NCBI GenBank assembly: GCA_044223995.1
Contig: JBGALE010000001.1
Coordinates: forward strand, 372,001 to 436,000
DNA from: JACMLD01 sp044223995
GTDB lineage: Bacteria; Bacteroidota; Bacteroidia; Chitinophagales; Chitinophagaceae
DNA: 64,000 nucleotides
Direction of reading: 5' to 3'
A model generated the notes under the pieces. It was not told the origin of the DNA and did not search any database. It worked only from the letters and a program-made list of their open reading frames with translations. Made by a program: the position numbers and the translations under genes. Positions 43,085 to 52,182 of the stretch are shown piece after piece (position 1 is the stretch's first letter; the number at the start of each line of letters is the position of its first letter).

Positions 43085-44362
43085 ATGCGAAAACTACTGA
43101 TTGTATTGCTGCTATTTATGGCGACAAGCACCTGGGCACAAAGAACCATTCTCCATTGTGGCAAGTTGATTGATGTGACCAATAATAAGGTACTTACCAA
43201 CTATACCATTATCGTGGAGGGCAGCAAAATTGTAGATGTTCGTGAAGGTTTTGTAAAACCGGAAGGTTCCGATAAGCTAATTGATCTTTCCAAAAAAACT
43301 GTTATGCCCGGTTTAATGGATATGCACGTCCACCTGGAAGATGAAACCAGCAAAACTAATTACTCAGATGGCTTTCGTCTTAACCCGGCCGATTATGCAT
43401 TTAAATCCACTGTGTATGCAGAGCGTACATTGATGGCTGGTTTTACCACTGTACGTGATTTGGGTGGCAGTGGCGTAAATATTTCCCTCCGCAACGCTAT
43501 TAATAATGGCACTATTAAAGGGCCACATATCTACACAGCCGGAAAAGCAATTGCCACTACGGGTGGTCATGCTGATCCCACCAATAGCTACCGCAAGGAT
43601 TTAATGGGTGATCCCGGTCCGGAAGCAGGCGTAGTGAACGGACCCGATGAATGCCGCAAAGCAGTAAGGCAACGGTATAAGGAAGGCTCTGATCTCATCA
43701 AGATAACAGCAACAGGCGGAGTATTGAGTGTTGCAAAAGATGGAAGTGGTGCACAGTTTACAGAAGAAGAAATAAAAGCCATTGTTTCCACCGCAAAAGA
43801 TTATGGATTTGCAGTAGCTGCACATGCGCATGGCGCGGAAGGAATGAAACGTGCCATCCGTGCAGGAGTGACATCAATAGAACATGCCAGCATGATGGAC
43901 GATGAGTGTGTATCGCTGTTCCTGCAATACGGTACCTGGTATGTGCCTACATTAACCGCCGGCCGATCTGTAATTGATTCCGCAAAAATACCCGGCTATT
44001 ATCCACCGGTTATTGTTACAAAAGCGCTGGCTGTCGGACCGCTGGTGAAAACAAGTTTTATGAAAGCGTATAAGGCCGGTGTAAAGATTGCATTTGGCAC
44101 TGATGCCGGTGTATTCAAACATGGTAAAAATTACCTCGAGTTTGTGTACATGGTAGAATATGGAATGACACCCATGGAATCTATTCGCTGTGCCACAATT
44201 AATGCTGCCACATTGCTCGGTATCCAGGGTACAAGCGGAAGTATACAAAAAGATAAGACAGCAGATATTGTAGCGGTTGATGGCGATCCAATTGCTGATA
44301 TACAAGTGATGAGCCGGGTAAAATTTGTCATGAAGGATGGAACTGTGTATAAAAACGAATGA
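43085..44362 (+). CDS. Secreted amidohydrolase-family protein
   Basis: 425 residues from the Met of MRKLLIVLLLFMATSTWAQ, a signal peptide. The metal-dependent amidohydrolase site is seen in MPGLMDMHVHLED (HxH), SDLIKITATGG (the Lys that is usually carboxylated), AAHAHG and GVTSIEHASMMDD (His ligands) and AFGTDAGVFKHG (catalytic Asp). It resembles the Xaa-Pro dipeptidase / imidazolonepropionase-like branch, whose members in Bacteroidota are secreted and act on acylated amino acids or dipeptides. Substrate unknown. Confidence 0.92.
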   Translation: MRKLLIVLLLFMATSTWAQRTILHCGKLIDVTNNKVLTNYTIIVEGSKIVDVREGFVKPEGSDKLIDLSKKTVMPGLMDMHVHLEDETSKTNYSDGFRLNPADYAFKSTVYAERTLMAGFTTVRDLGGSGVNISLRNAINNGTIKGPHIYTAGKAIATTGGHADPTNSYRKDLMGDPGPEAGVVNGPDECRKAVRQRYKEGSDLIKITATGGVLSVAKDGSGAQFTEEEIKAIVSTAKDYGFAVAAHAHGAEGMKRAIRAGVTSIEHASMMDDECVSLFLQYGTWYVPTLTAGRSVIDSAKIPGYYPPVIVTKALAVGPLVKTSFMKAYKAGVKIAFGTDAGVFKHGKNYLEFVYMVEYGMTPMESIRCATINAATLLGIQGTSGSIQKDKTADIVAVDGDPIADIQVMSRVKFVMKDGTVYKNE

Positions 44363-44398
44363 CCCGGAAAGGAAATAAGATTTTCCATTACCCGGGTC
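44361..44398. terminator. Hairpin between convergent genes
   Basis: GACCCGG and CCGGGTC, with inner GGAAA / TTTCC pairing, form a long hairpin that begins in the stop codon of the amidohydrolase. There is no T tract on either side, so termination is only possible. Confidence 0.45.
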
Positions 44399-44418
44399 GC
44401 TCATTCAATAGTAAGTAT

Positions 44419-44976
44419 TTAATTCAGTACGGTATACTTTACGTTGGCGATTTTTCCGGCTGTCACTTTAATAGTTACAGTGCCCGTGCTAAAATCTGTC
44501 AGGTCTGTGTGAAATGTACCGGAAATAACCTTATTGGTTTCGTCGCAACTGGTAACCTGGAATGAGCCATTCTCATTATAAACATCAGTTAGCCAGTTAT
44601 TGTTACCCAATGAAGTACTGTAAGTAGTAAAACCCTGTGTAGTGAGGCTTTCATCAACGTTTGGTGTACTGGGATCATCTTCCGGGAATGGGTTCAGCAC
44701 ATATGTTTTTACAGATACACCATTGCCCTGGGAAGTTTCTTCACCCAATGTAATAATCAGTCGTTTCGAACCATCGGTAGAAGTTCCCGCTATATCCAGG
44801 CGTTTTTCATTGTCGGCCGCGGATCTGAGCAATGTGGCAGAATTGATATTAAAAATATAGCTTTTTCCGTCAATAGTAGCTTCAAATGTTTTGCCGGAGG
44901 CAGCGGAGTCCTTGCTTTTGCTGCAGGAGGCAAACAGGATAACACCCAGTGCGAGTAATGCAGTTATTTTTTTCAT
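44419..44976 (-). CDS. Small lipoprotein of unknown function
   Basis: 185 residues. The lipobox FASC puts the lipidated Cys at residue 18, followed by a Ser/Lys/Asp linker. The mature domain is beta-rich: FEATIDGKSYIFNINSATLLRSAADNEKRLDIAGTSTDGSKRLIITL, a central YVLNPFPEDDPST and a closing GTFHTDLTDFSTGTVTIKV. This layout is common in DUF6252-like Bacteroidota surface or periplasmic lipoproteins. No partner evident; the gene stands alone. Confidence 0.7.
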   Translation of the reverse strand: MKKITALLALGVILFASCSKSKDSAASGKTFEATIDGKSYIFNINSATLLRSAADNEKRLDIAGTSTDGSKRLIITLGEETSQGNGVSVKTYVLNPFPEDDPSTPNVDESLTTQGFTTYSTSLGNNNWLTDVYNENGSFQVTSCDETNKVISGTFHTDLTDFSTGTVTIKVTAGKIANVKYTVLN

Positions 44977-45039
44977 AGTAAAGTTGGTTATTTAATAAAT
45001 AAAAAACGGTTAAACGTCCCTTCTATTGTATATGATTTT

Positions 45040-45732
45040 TTATTGATTCCATTTGCGCAACTGCTGTAATAATGCTTTCAAATCTTTTGGTAAGTCGGCT
45101 TCATATGAATGAATATTTCCATTCATATCAGTAAAGCTTAAACGCAGTGCATGGAGCGCCAGCCGGTGCAGTAATGGCCGCTCTTCTTCTTCAGAACGGG
45201 AGAGGTTGAATTTTTTTTTGAAGGAAGATAAAAGGATGGGTTTACCATCGCCATATAACGGATCGCATGCCAGCGGAAAGGACTTAAATTGTTCTACCAC
45301 TTCGTATTCTGTAACAGAAGGTTTTCCCCTGGCTGAAGTCATCATGGCTCCCTGCAGTGCGTAATGTTCTGTAATGGGAACATCAATGATGCCTTTTGTA
45401 TCATAAATTTTTCCAGGTACCAGCCCTGCATATATTTTTGTGGTGGTTCTCTCTTCAAACTGCAGCGATAGATGTTTGTGTGTTATGTCATTTTTGGCAA
45501 AAACAATAATACCGCTGGTGTCTTTATCGAGGCGGTGGACAGTAAATATATTCCCGTATTTCTCAATCAGTTTATCCTTCAATGAAGGTTGTGATTGTGT
45601 GCGGTCTGGTATGGATAACATACCTGCCGGTTTGTTCAATACCACCCAGTCGTCGTTTTCAAATATTACCAGGTCATTGATGTGTTTGAAATGGCTGTTG
45701 TGTCCGCCATTCGGTGCTGTATCTGCTTTCAT
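45040..45732 (-). CDS. RluA-family pseudouridine synthase lacking a conserved segment
   Basis: 230 residues. The catalytic core is present: VLNKPAGMLSIP, HRLDKDTSGIIVFAK with catalytic D69, and the usual QFEERTTTKIYAG. Between EYEVVEQFKSF and PLACDPLYGDGKPILLSS (about residue 152) some 25 residues are missing compared with family members: the strand and the strongly conserved TGRTHQIRVH motif that normally precedes the G-PLACDPLYG segment. The frame is intact across the junction. The remaining C-terminus (LLHRLALHALRLSF) is normal. The enzyme probably modifies rRNA or tRNA uridine if active, but the lost motif makes that doubtful. It ends close to the next gene and starts 6 bases after it. 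Confidence 0.85.
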   Translation of the reverse strand: MKADTAPNGGHNSHFKHINDLVIFENDDWVVLNKPAGMLSIPDRTQSQPSLKDKLIEKYGNIFTVHRLDKDTSGIIVFAKNDITHKHLSLQFEERTTTKIYAGLVPGKIYDTKGIIDVPITEHYALQGAMMTSARGKPSVTEYEVVEQFKSFPLACDPLYGDGKPILLSSFKKKFNLSRSEEEERPLLHRLALHALRLSFTDMNGNIHSYEADLPKDLKALLQQLRKWNQ

Positions 45733-45738
45733 ACTATT

Positions 45739-46773
45739 TTACTTGGGTGCTTTCTTTTTCGTATGAGTGCGGGCAGGTGCTTTATCTTTTTTCGTTTGCG
45801 GGTTGAAATGCTTTAATATCCGGATTTCCTTTTCTGTGAGGTGCCGCCATTTACCGCGCTGTACATTTTTCTTTGTCAGGCCCGCATACATAACGCGGTC
45901 CAGTTGGCGCACATCGTAGCCCAGTGCCTCAAACATACGGCGCACGATCCGGTTGCGCCCACTGTGTATTTCAATGCCGATAATTGATTTATCGCGCGGA
46001 TCGGCATATCCCAAAGCATCCGGTGCAATAAAACCATCTTCAAGGGTAATGCCCAGTGCCAGTTTGTCAAAATCAGCTTTTGTAACGGGCCTGTCTAACC
46101 GCACTTCATAAATTTTCTTAATGAGGTGTTTTGGATGGGAGAGTGTTTGGGCAAGGTCGCCATCATTGGTCAGTACCAATACACCGGAAGTATTCCTGTC
46201 CAGCCTTCCAACCGGATACACACGTTCTGTTGTGGCGCGGCGTATCAGGTCCAACACGGTTTTTCTTCCTTCCGGGTCTTCCAATGTAGTGATATAATCT
46301 TTTGGCTTATTCAGTAAAATATAGACCAGGTTTTTGGAAGGCGTAATTTTTTTGCCATTGACTGTGATAGTATCTTTCCGGGAAACTTTTGTTCCCGGTT
46401 CGGTTACGGTTGCACCATTCACGGTTACTTCACCTTTCCTGATCAGTTCTGCTGCATCTCTCCGGGAGCAAACGCCACTATGCGCTACGTATTTGTTCAG
46501 CGGCATTTCACCGGCAGCCTGTTGCTGAGCGCCCACTACCGGTTTTATTACTGGTCCGATTTTTTTTCCGCCGGAATTTTGTGCGATATTATTTTCAACT
46601 GGTTTTTTGGTTACCGGTGGCTGGCTGCGCATTTTTCTTTTTTCCTCGTATCGTTTCTCAATCGCAGCAGCGCGTTCTTTTTTTGCAGCTTTCTTTTCCT
46701 GCCGGAAGCCTTCCTTTATGGCAGCATTACTTTTTTTATTAAAAAACTTCTGGAATTGTGCATTCTTGCTCAT
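45739..46773 (-). CDS. RluB/RsuA-family pseudouridine synthase with basic N-terminal extension
   Basis: 344 residues from the Met of MSKNAQFQKFFNKKSNAAIKEG. The first about 105 residues are Lys/Arg-rich and probably disordered. Then come an S4 domain (MPLNKYVAHSGVCSRRDAAELIRKGEVTVNG) and the catalytic domain with LLNKPKDYITT, VYPVGRLDRNTSGVLVLTNDGDLA (catalytic Asp), HPKHLIKKIYEV and GRNRIVRRMFEALGYDV. It is of the RsuA/RluB/RluE/RluF branch, which modifies 16S or 23S rRNA. The basic extension is seen in other Bacteroidota copies and may aid rRNA binding. It precedes the RluA-type gene by 6 bases, so both synthases are likely co-transcribed. Confidence 0.92.
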   Translation of the reverse strand: MSKNAQFQKFFNKKSNAAIKEGFRQEKKAAKKERAAAIEKRYEEKRKMRSQPPVTKKPVENNIAQNSGGKKIGPVIKPVVGAQQQAAGEMPLNKYVAHSGVCSRRDAAELIRKGEVTVNGATVTEPGTKVSRKDTITVNGKKITPSKNLVYILLNKPKDYITTLEDPEGRKTVLDLIRRATTERVYPVGRLDRNTSGVLVLTNDGDLAQTLSHPKHLIKKIYEVRLDRPVTKADFDKLALGITLEDGFIAPDALGYADPRDKSIIGIEIHSGRNRIVRRMFEALGYDVRQLDRVMYAGLTKKNVQRGKWRHLTEKEIRILKHFNPQTKKDKAPARTHTKKKAPK

Positions 46774-46828
46774 GGTATGTATTTGCTGTTTTACAACAGT
46801 AAAAAATATATGTATCCGTACAGGTCTG

Positions 46829-47875
46829 TTAATTTTTGTTGGCCAATTGCCCGCAGGCAGCATCGATGTCTTTACCGCGGCTTACACGCAACCTTGCGTT
46901 TACCCTGCTCTTGGATAAATGGTTCATGAATTTTTCGACCACTGCTTCATCCGGTTTTTTGAAGGACGCTTTATCAATCGGGTTGTATTCAATAATATTT
47001 ACGAGGTCGGCAGGCACCTGCCGGTAAATTTTTATCAGTTCATCGGCATCCCGCAATGAATCGTTGAAATCTTTAAAAAGAATATATTCAAAAGTGATTT
47101 CGTTGCCCGTTTGCTGGTAAAAATAATTCAATGCTTCAATCAGCGATTTGATGTCGTTGGTATCATTAATGGGCATTATTTCGTGGCGCTTCTTGTCATT
47201 GGCTGCATGTAATGACAGTGCCAGTTTGAAACGAACTTTGTCATCGCCCAACTGGTGGATCATTTTTGCCACACCTGCTGTTGACACTGTAATGCGCCTT
47301 GCACTCATGCCAAGACCATCCGGTGAAGTAATTTTGTCTATTGCCTTCAATACGTTTTTATAGTTGAGCAATGGTTCACCCATGCCCATAAAAACAATAT
47401 TGCTGAGTTTTTTATCGTAGGTTTTTTCGCATTGCTGGTTCAGCAATACCACTTCATCGTATATTTCATCAAAATTGAGGTTGCGCTTGCGTTCCATATA
47501 ACCCGTTGCGCAAAACTTGCAACTTAGCGAGCAGCCAATTTGTGAAGACACGCAGGCTGTTTTCCTGTCGTCGGTGGGGATTAGGACACCTTCCACCAAA
47601 TGTCCCTCCATTGTTTTGAAGCGGTTTTTGATGGTGCCATCACCGGAATATTGTGTGGTATCGATGGTTAGTGCCGGCAGTATAAAATGTTCCGCCAGTT
47701 TTGCCCTCAGTTCCTTGCTGAGATTGGTCATTGCATCAAAACTATGTGCGTGTTTTTGCCACAACCATTCATACACCTGTTTCGTCCTGAATTTCTTTTC
47801 TCCAAGTGTTTCAAAATAATTTCCCAGTTCTTCCAGGCTTAGGTCCCGAATGTTTCCTTTGCTCCCTGCTTTCAT
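46829..47875 (-). CDS. rlmN: Dual-specificity RNA methyltransferase RlmN
   Basis: 348 residues from the Met of MKAGSKGNIRDLSLEELGNYFETLGE. The radical-SAM CxxxCxxC reads GCSLSCKFCATG; KTACVSSQIGC carries the Cys that acts in the reaction, and the C-terminal AACGQL has the methyl-carrying Cys. GMGEPLLNYKNVLKAI and ISTAGVAK-type loop (TVSTAGVAKMI) are diagnostic. It methylates C2 of A2503 in 23S rRNA and A37 of some tRNAs. A TACCTTTG box ends five bases before the ATG, implying a leaderless transcript. Confidence 0.97.
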   Translation of the reverse strand: MKAGSKGNIRDLSLEELGNYFETLGEKKFRTKQVYEWLWQKHAHSFDAMTNLSKELRAKLAEHFILPALTIDTTQYSGDGTIKNRFKTMEGHLVEGVLIPTDDRKTACVSSQIGCSLSCKFCATGYMERKRNLNFDEIYDEVVLLNQQCEKTYDKKLSNIVFMGMGEPLLNYKNVLKAIDKITSPDGLGMSARRITVSTAGVAKMIHQLGDDKVRFKLALSLHAANDKKRHEIMPINDTNDIKSLIEALNYFYQQTGNEITFEYILFKDFNDSLRDADELIKIYRQVPADLVNIIEYNPIDKASFKKPDEAVVEKFMNHLSKSRVNARLRVSRGKDIDAACGQLANKN

Positions 47876-47880
47876 AGCGG

Positions 47881-47888
47881 CAAAGGTA
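47881..47888 (-). promoter_or_regulatory. -7 box abutting the rlmN start codon
   Basis: Minus-strand TACCTTTG, followed by CCGCT and the ATG. It matches TAnnTTTG and repeats the arrangement seen at trmD. Confidence 0.45.
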
Positions 47889-48050
47889 CGTTTCCGGGCC
47901 CATTGGAGGGGGATTAATTTGGAGATAAAGCGGCAGGAATATGCCATTGATGACTGTCAATATTTTTCAACTTTATAAAAAGCCAATTGTTGATGGTGTG
48001 GCCTGGTATACAGGATATTGCCCGGTTATCATGTATCGCAGTTCCGTGGT

Positions 48051-48079
48051 TTTGTCACCAAATGAATCTGCTATATTTG
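48051..48079 (+). promoter_or_regulatory. Bacteroidota promoter of the thiolase gene
   Basis: TTTG (48051-48054), 17 bases, TATATTTG (48072-48079), with a leader of about 28 bases to the ATG. Both boxes match the phylum consensus; spacing is slightly short. Confidence 0.65.
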
Positions 48080-48111
48080 CCCCGGTCAAAACGACATTTA
48101 AAAAATATAAC

Positions 48112-49308
48112 ATGAAACCAGCATACGTCATCGATACCATTCGCACACCGGTAGGAAAATATGGCGGTTCACTCAGTACCATCCGGCCGGACGATTTACT
48201 GGCGCATGTCATCAAATCATTGCTGATCCGTAACCCATCCATTGATGTGAATGCCATTGAAGATGTGATAGCCGGTGATGCTAACCAGGCCGGTGAGGAT
48301 AACCGTAATGTGGCGCGAATGGCTGCATTGCTGGCAGGTTTGCCGGTGACTGTTGGTGGCAACACGGTAAACCGTTTATGTGCGAGTGGTCTGCAAGCTA
48401 TTATGGATGCCGCACGCGGTATTATGTGTGGTGAAGGTGAATTATATATTGCAGCGGGTGTTGAAAGCATGACGCGTGCACCTTTTGTGATGCCTAAGCA
48501 GGGAAGCTCCTGGAACCGCACAGCAGAAATGTATGATACCACTATTGGCTGGAGAATGACGAATAAAAAACTGGCGGCGATGTATCATCCGTACAGTATG
48601 GGTGAAACGGCAGAGAATGTAGCCCGTCAATGGAAGATAAGCAGGGAAGCACAGGATATATTTGCTTTTGAAACGCAGGAAAAATATTTCGCGGCACTGG
48701 AAGCCGGTAAATGGAAAGATGAAATAACCGGCGTGGAAATTTTTGGCGGGAGGGATGAAAAAATATTTTTTGATAAAGACGAGCACCCGAGAAAAACATC
48801 CATGGAAAAATTATCAGCATTAAAACCTGCTTTTGAAAAAGATGGTACGGTAACCGCAGGCAATTCAAGCGGTATCAACGATGGTGCGGCCGCTGTGTTA
48901 CTGGCCAGTGAAGAAGCCGTGAAAAAATATAAACTGTCGCCTGTTGCCCGGATCGTTTCGATGGCCATAGCGGGTGTTGATCCTTCTATTATGGGTATTG
49001 GTCCGGTACCTGCCACAAAGAAAGCATTGCAACGGGCAGGTATAACTGCAAATAATATCACCCTGACAGAATTGAATGAGGCATTTGCATCACAATCGAT
49101 TGCCTGTATCAGCGATTTGGGACTGGACAATACAACTGTGAATGTAAACGGGGGCGCTATTGCCATTGGTCATCCGCTGGGCTGCAGTGGCGTTCGCATT
49201 TCCACTACATTGCTGCATGAGATGCAAAGACGTTCCGCAAAATACGGGCTGGCTACCATGTGTGTGGGTGTTGGACAGGGAGGGGCTATAATTTATGAAG
49301 GATTATGA
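48112..49308 (+). CDS. Thiolase (acetyl-CoA C-acyltransferase)
   Basis: 398 residues from the Met of MKPAYVIDTIRTPVGKYGG; the longer upstream frame overlaps the divergent rlmN promoter. Catalytic residues are C90 (NRLCASGLQAI), H354 (GGAIAIGHPLGCSG) and C384 (MCVGVGQGGA), the standard thiolase triad. Length is normal. It cleaves 3-ketoacyl-CoA in beta-oxidation or condenses acetyl-CoA; sequence alone does not separate FadA-like from AtoB-like here, and no beta-oxidation neighbours are present. Confidence 0.94.
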   Translation: MKPAYVIDTIRTPVGKYGGSLSTIRPDDLLAHVIKSLLIRNPSIDVNAIEDVIAGDANQAGEDNRNVARMAALLAGLPVTVGGNTVNRLCASGLQAIMDAARGIMCGEGELYIAAGVESMTRAPFVMPKQGSSWNRTAEMYDTTIGWRMTNKKLAAMYHPYSMGETAENVARQWKISREAQDIFAFETQEKYFAALEAGKWKDEITGVEIFGGRDEKIFFDKDEHPRKTSMEKLSALKPAFEKDGTVTAGNSSGINDGAAAVLLASEEAVKKYKLSPVARIVSMAIAGVDPSIMGIGPVPATKKALQRAGITANNITLTELNEAFASQSIACISDLGLDNTTVNVNGGAIAIGHPLGCSGVRISTTLLHEMQRRSAKYGLATMCVGVGQGGAIIYEGL

Positions 49309-49327
49309 CTACAATAATTAAATAACT

Positions 49328-49816
49328 ATGTGGCAGGAAGCAGGATTTTTTAAAGGGCAGGAAAACGTGCAGACAGTTTTGCAGCAGTTAGCGCATCATA
49401 TCGATACCATACCGGGCAGGTATTTGCAGATGAATGAACAGGATTTACTCGAACGTCCTGCAGAAGGGAAATGGAGCAGGAAAGAAATTCTGGGTCATTT
49501 AATAGATTCCGCTGTAAATAACCTGAAACGGTTTACCGATATACAACACTCGGCACAACCTTACACTATCCAGCCGTACAGCCAGGTGCATCTGGTAACG
49601 GAAAATAATTACCAGGAATTGCCATTGAGCCACCTGCTGCAATTGTGGCAGTCGCTTAACAGGCAGATAGTATTTGTTGCCCGCAATATTCCCACTGAAA
49701 AGCTTGCCAGCAAAGTACAACCACAGTATAATAACAAAGAAATGAAGACGCTCGGCTGGCTGATTGCAGACTATGTGGCGCATATGGAACACCACTGGAA
49801 GCAGGTATTTGGATAA
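49328..49816 (+). CDS. DinB-fold (YfiT-like) metal-binding protein
   Basis: 162 residues forming a helical bundle with the expected spaced His residues (LGHLIDSAVNN, YVAHMEHHWKQV) that bind a divalent metal in DinB/YfiT superfamily proteins. WSRKEILGHLIDSA and LIADYVAHMEHH are the family's pattern. These enzymes use bacillithiol, mycothiol or other thiols, or hydrolyse small substrates; which applies here is unknown. It follows the thiolase by 19 bases, so it may share its transcript. It is unrelated to DNA polymerase IV despite the name. Confidence 0.8.
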   Translation: MWQEAGFFKGQENVQTVLQQLAHHIDTIPGRYLQMNEQDLLERPAEGKWSRKEILGHLIDSAVNNLKRFTDIQHSAQPYTIQPYSQVHLVTENNYQELPLSHLLQLWQSLNRQIVFVARNIPTEKLASKVQPQYNNKEMKTLGWLIADYVAHMEHHWKQVFG

Positions 49817-49878
49817 AGTAGCGGGTAATTTTTTTTGTTTCGTCAATTTCTTTAACTTTCAAAAAACCAAACGAGCAT

Positions 49879-50349
49879 ATGAAAAAGATCACCCTTCTGT
49901 TTACCATTGTAATGTCTATAGCTATTGCAGCCAATGCACAGGATACCACTACACAAAAACAATATTTGGGTAAATACAAATTCCCCGACGGAAGCGTGGT
50001 GCCGGAAGTGGAGGTTGTTATTGAAAACGGGCAGCTGATGATGAATTCCTCTGCAGGTACTTCTTCCCTGGAACTGCTAAAACCGGATTCTTTTTCCATT
50101 GTAAATTTCAATGGCGTTGCAGTATTTAAGAGGAATGCAGATAAAAAAGTTATTGGCGTACATATTGACGCGGGTGGTTATATACTGGATGGCGTAAAAG
50201 ATACTGCTACAGGAACACAGAAGCTGACTATCATAACATCTTTTCAAAAGGCTTTGGTACAAACTTCCATGATATACGATGCCGGTAATAACGAGTTTGC
50301 TATCATAAAGCCTCACGAGATAACTCTCCGGCGAAAAGAAACAGTATAA
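49879..50349 (+). CDS. Secreted protein of unknown function
   Basis: 156 residues with a signal peptide (1-20, ending AANAQ). The mature part is beta-rich: QYLGKYKFPDGSVVPEVEVVIENGQLMMNS, SSLELLKPDSFSI and VAVFKRNADKKVIGVHIDAGGYILDGVK, resembling DUF3471-like domains found as C-terminal modules in Bacteroidota peptidases and beta-lactamase-like proteins. Here the domain stands alone. No partner identified. Confidence 0.65.
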   Translation: MKKITLLFTIVMSIAIAANAQDTTTQKQYLGKYKFPDGSVVPEVEVVIENGQLMMNSSAGTSSLELLKPDSFSIVNFNGVAVFKRNADKKVIGVHIDAGGYILDGVKDTATGTQKLTIITSFQKALVQTSMIYDAGNNEFAIIKPHEITLRRKETV

Positions 50350-50360
50350 AACCTGTCTTA

Positions 50361-50783
50361 CTATTTTTTAAGAATATGGATAATATCCAGTTGGTTCAAC
50401 AGGAGCAATACGCCTGTGAGGATAATTAAAATGCCGAAGCAGAGTACAGTGATGTACATGATTTTTTCTTTTGGCAACTGAATGGTGAAATCATTTTGAG
50501 GATCTGATGGGTTGAAAAAAACTACCAGCTTTTTACCTATCCTCGCACGGCCGGGAAGAAACCCTTCTCTCGATGTAACGGTAACAGTTTGGTTGTTGCC
50601 GGTCATAAACCGAATCACCGGGTAAACAGAATTATTTGCATCTCCACTAACGGCTGCATGGTCAATAACAGTACCGTCTGCGCGGGTTCCGTTTTTCAAC
50701 AGGTGTGCAATCTTCAACCGGTTTTTTTGCATCATAAACACGACTAATACACCCATCAGTATAAGCAGGATATAAGTTATCAT
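50361..50783 (-). CDS. DUF3592-like membrane protein
   Basis: 140 residues with one N-terminal (MITYILLILMGVLVVFMM) and one C-terminal (ITVLCFGILIILTGVLLLL) membrane segment. Between them is an SH3-like beta domain, ADGTVIDHAAVS, VYPVIRFMTGNNQTVTVTS, RIGKKLVVFFNPSDPQND, typical of DUF3592. Function unknown. Its start overlaps the hisS stop by four bases, so translation is coupled. Confidence 0.75.
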   Translation of the reverse strand: MITYILLILMGVLVVFMMQKNRLKIAHLLKNGTRADGTVIDHAAVSGDANNSVYPVIRFMTGNNQTVTVTSREGFLPGRARIGKKLVVFFNPSDPQNDFTIQLPKEKIMYITVLCFGILIILTGVLLLLNQLDIIHILKK

Positions 50784-52156
50784 TGGTTAAAATTAAATTG
50801 TGTGATGGATGACTGAGCAATGGTTTGCTGTTCCCCGCTCCTGATATCTTTTACCGTGCAATTGTTTTCTTCAAGTTCCCTTGCGCCCAGGATAATGATA
50901 AAGGGGATACCTTTTTTTTCGGCATATTTAAATTGCTTGTCAAATTTTGCTGTTTCATGGTATAGTTCAGCGCGTATACCATTATTGCGCAACTGTTGCA
51001 TCAATGCAAAAGCGGCAGTGCTTTCTTTTTCGCCCAGGTTGAAAAACAATACCTGTGTTCCGGTTTGTACGGTTGCAGGAAATAAGGACAATGCTTCCAT
51101 AGCATCATAAATACGATCAACCCCAAAGGAAATACCAACACCCGGTATGCCTGGTACACCAAATGTACCGGTAAGATCGTCGTACCGGCCGCCGCCGCCA
51201 ATGCTTCCCATTTGTACCATGTTGGCTTTTACTTCGAAAATGGTTCCTGTATAATAGTTTAAACCCCGCGCAAGCGTAAAGTCAACCTCCAGTTTTTGCA
51301 AGGCAGTATTGCCGGGATAATTGAGTATCCATTCCAATTCACTGATTCCTGCTGCACTTGTCTCACTGTTCCCCATAAGCGCTTTTATTTTTTGCAGTTT
51401 TTCTGCGTTGCTGCCACTGATAGAAAGGTATTGTTCGATGGTAAGTATTTGTTCGGCAGACAATCCTCTTTGTGCCAGTTCTTCTTTTACTTTTTCCAAA
51501 CCTATTTTATCGAGTTTGTCGATGGCTACGGTGATATTTGTCATGTTGGAGGAGCCACCGCATAATTCTGCAAGCGCACTGAGAATTTTACGGTTATTGA
51601 TTTTGATCGTAACGTCCAGGCCCAAACGTTCAAAAACAGTTGCGTACATAATGGCGAGTTCTACTTCATTCAGCAGGGATTTACTTCCCACCACGTCGGC
51701 ATCACACTGGTAAAATTCACGATAGCGGCTTTTCTGCGGACGGTCTGCCCTCCATACCGGTTGTATCTGGTAACGTTTGAATGGTATTGTCAACTGCGTG
51801 TGGTTCATGGCAACATAGCGCGCAAAAGGAATGGTAAGGTCGTAACGAAGAGCTCGCTCTGTAAGGTTCTTGTCATTCTTTCCCTGCAACAAATTTTCAA
51901 AAGTAATCCTGGCCTGTTCAGCTTTGCCCGCTTCGCTGAGGCCGTTGTTTAGGATTTTAAAAATCAGTTTATCGCCCTCTTCGCCATATTTACCCATGAG
52001 TGTGTCAAGGTTTTCCATCGCCGGTGTTTCCAGCGGCTGGTAACCATATAATTCAAAAACAGAGCGGATGGTATTAAATATATAGTTACGCTTGCGAACC
52101 ACTTCCGGTCCAAAATCACGTGTACCCTGTGGTAATGATGCAGTTACTTTTGCCAT
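50780..52156 (-). CDS. hisS: Histidyl-tRNA synthetase
   Basis: 458 residues, class II synthetase. Motif 2 is PQKSRYREFYQCDADVVG; HisRS-specific loops are LARGLNYYTGTIFEV and GGGGRYDDLTGTFGVPGIPGVGISFGVDRI (motif 3); the N-terminal QGTRDFGPE and motif 1 VFELYGYQPLETPAME are also present. The C-terminal anticodon-binding domain has FNLGEKES and GIRAELYHE. It charges tRNA-His. The DUF3592 gene overlaps its 3' end. Confidence 0.97.
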   Translation of the reverse strand: MAKVTASLPQGTRDFGPEVVRKRNYIFNTIRSVFELYGYQPLETPAMENLDTLMGKYGEEGDKLIFKILNNGLSEAGKAEQARITFENLLQGKNDKNLTERALRYDLTIPFARYVAMNHTQLTIPFKRYQIQPVWRADRPQKSRYREFYQCDADVVGSKSLLNEVELAIMYATVFERLGLDVTIKINNRKILSALAELCGGSSNMTNITVAIDKLDKIGLEKVKEELAQRGLSAEQILTIEQYLSISGSNAEKLQKIKALMGNSETSAAGISELEWILNYPGNTALQKLEVDFTLARGLNYYTGTIFEVKANMVQMGSIGGGGRYDDLTGTFGVPGIPGVGISFGVDRIYDAMEALSLFPATVQTGTQVLFFNLGEKESTAAFALMQQLRNNGIRAELYHETAKFDKQFKYAEKKGIPFIIILGARELEENNCTVKDIRSGEQQTIAQSSITQFNFNQ

Positions 52157-52182
52157 TCAGTTGAAAGATTATTTTGAATTTT

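Noticed and set aside
49328..49816. Second DNA polymerase IV because of the name DinB
   Set aside because: The protein is a small metal-binding helical bundle of the DinB/YfiT superfamily; polymerase motifs are absent.
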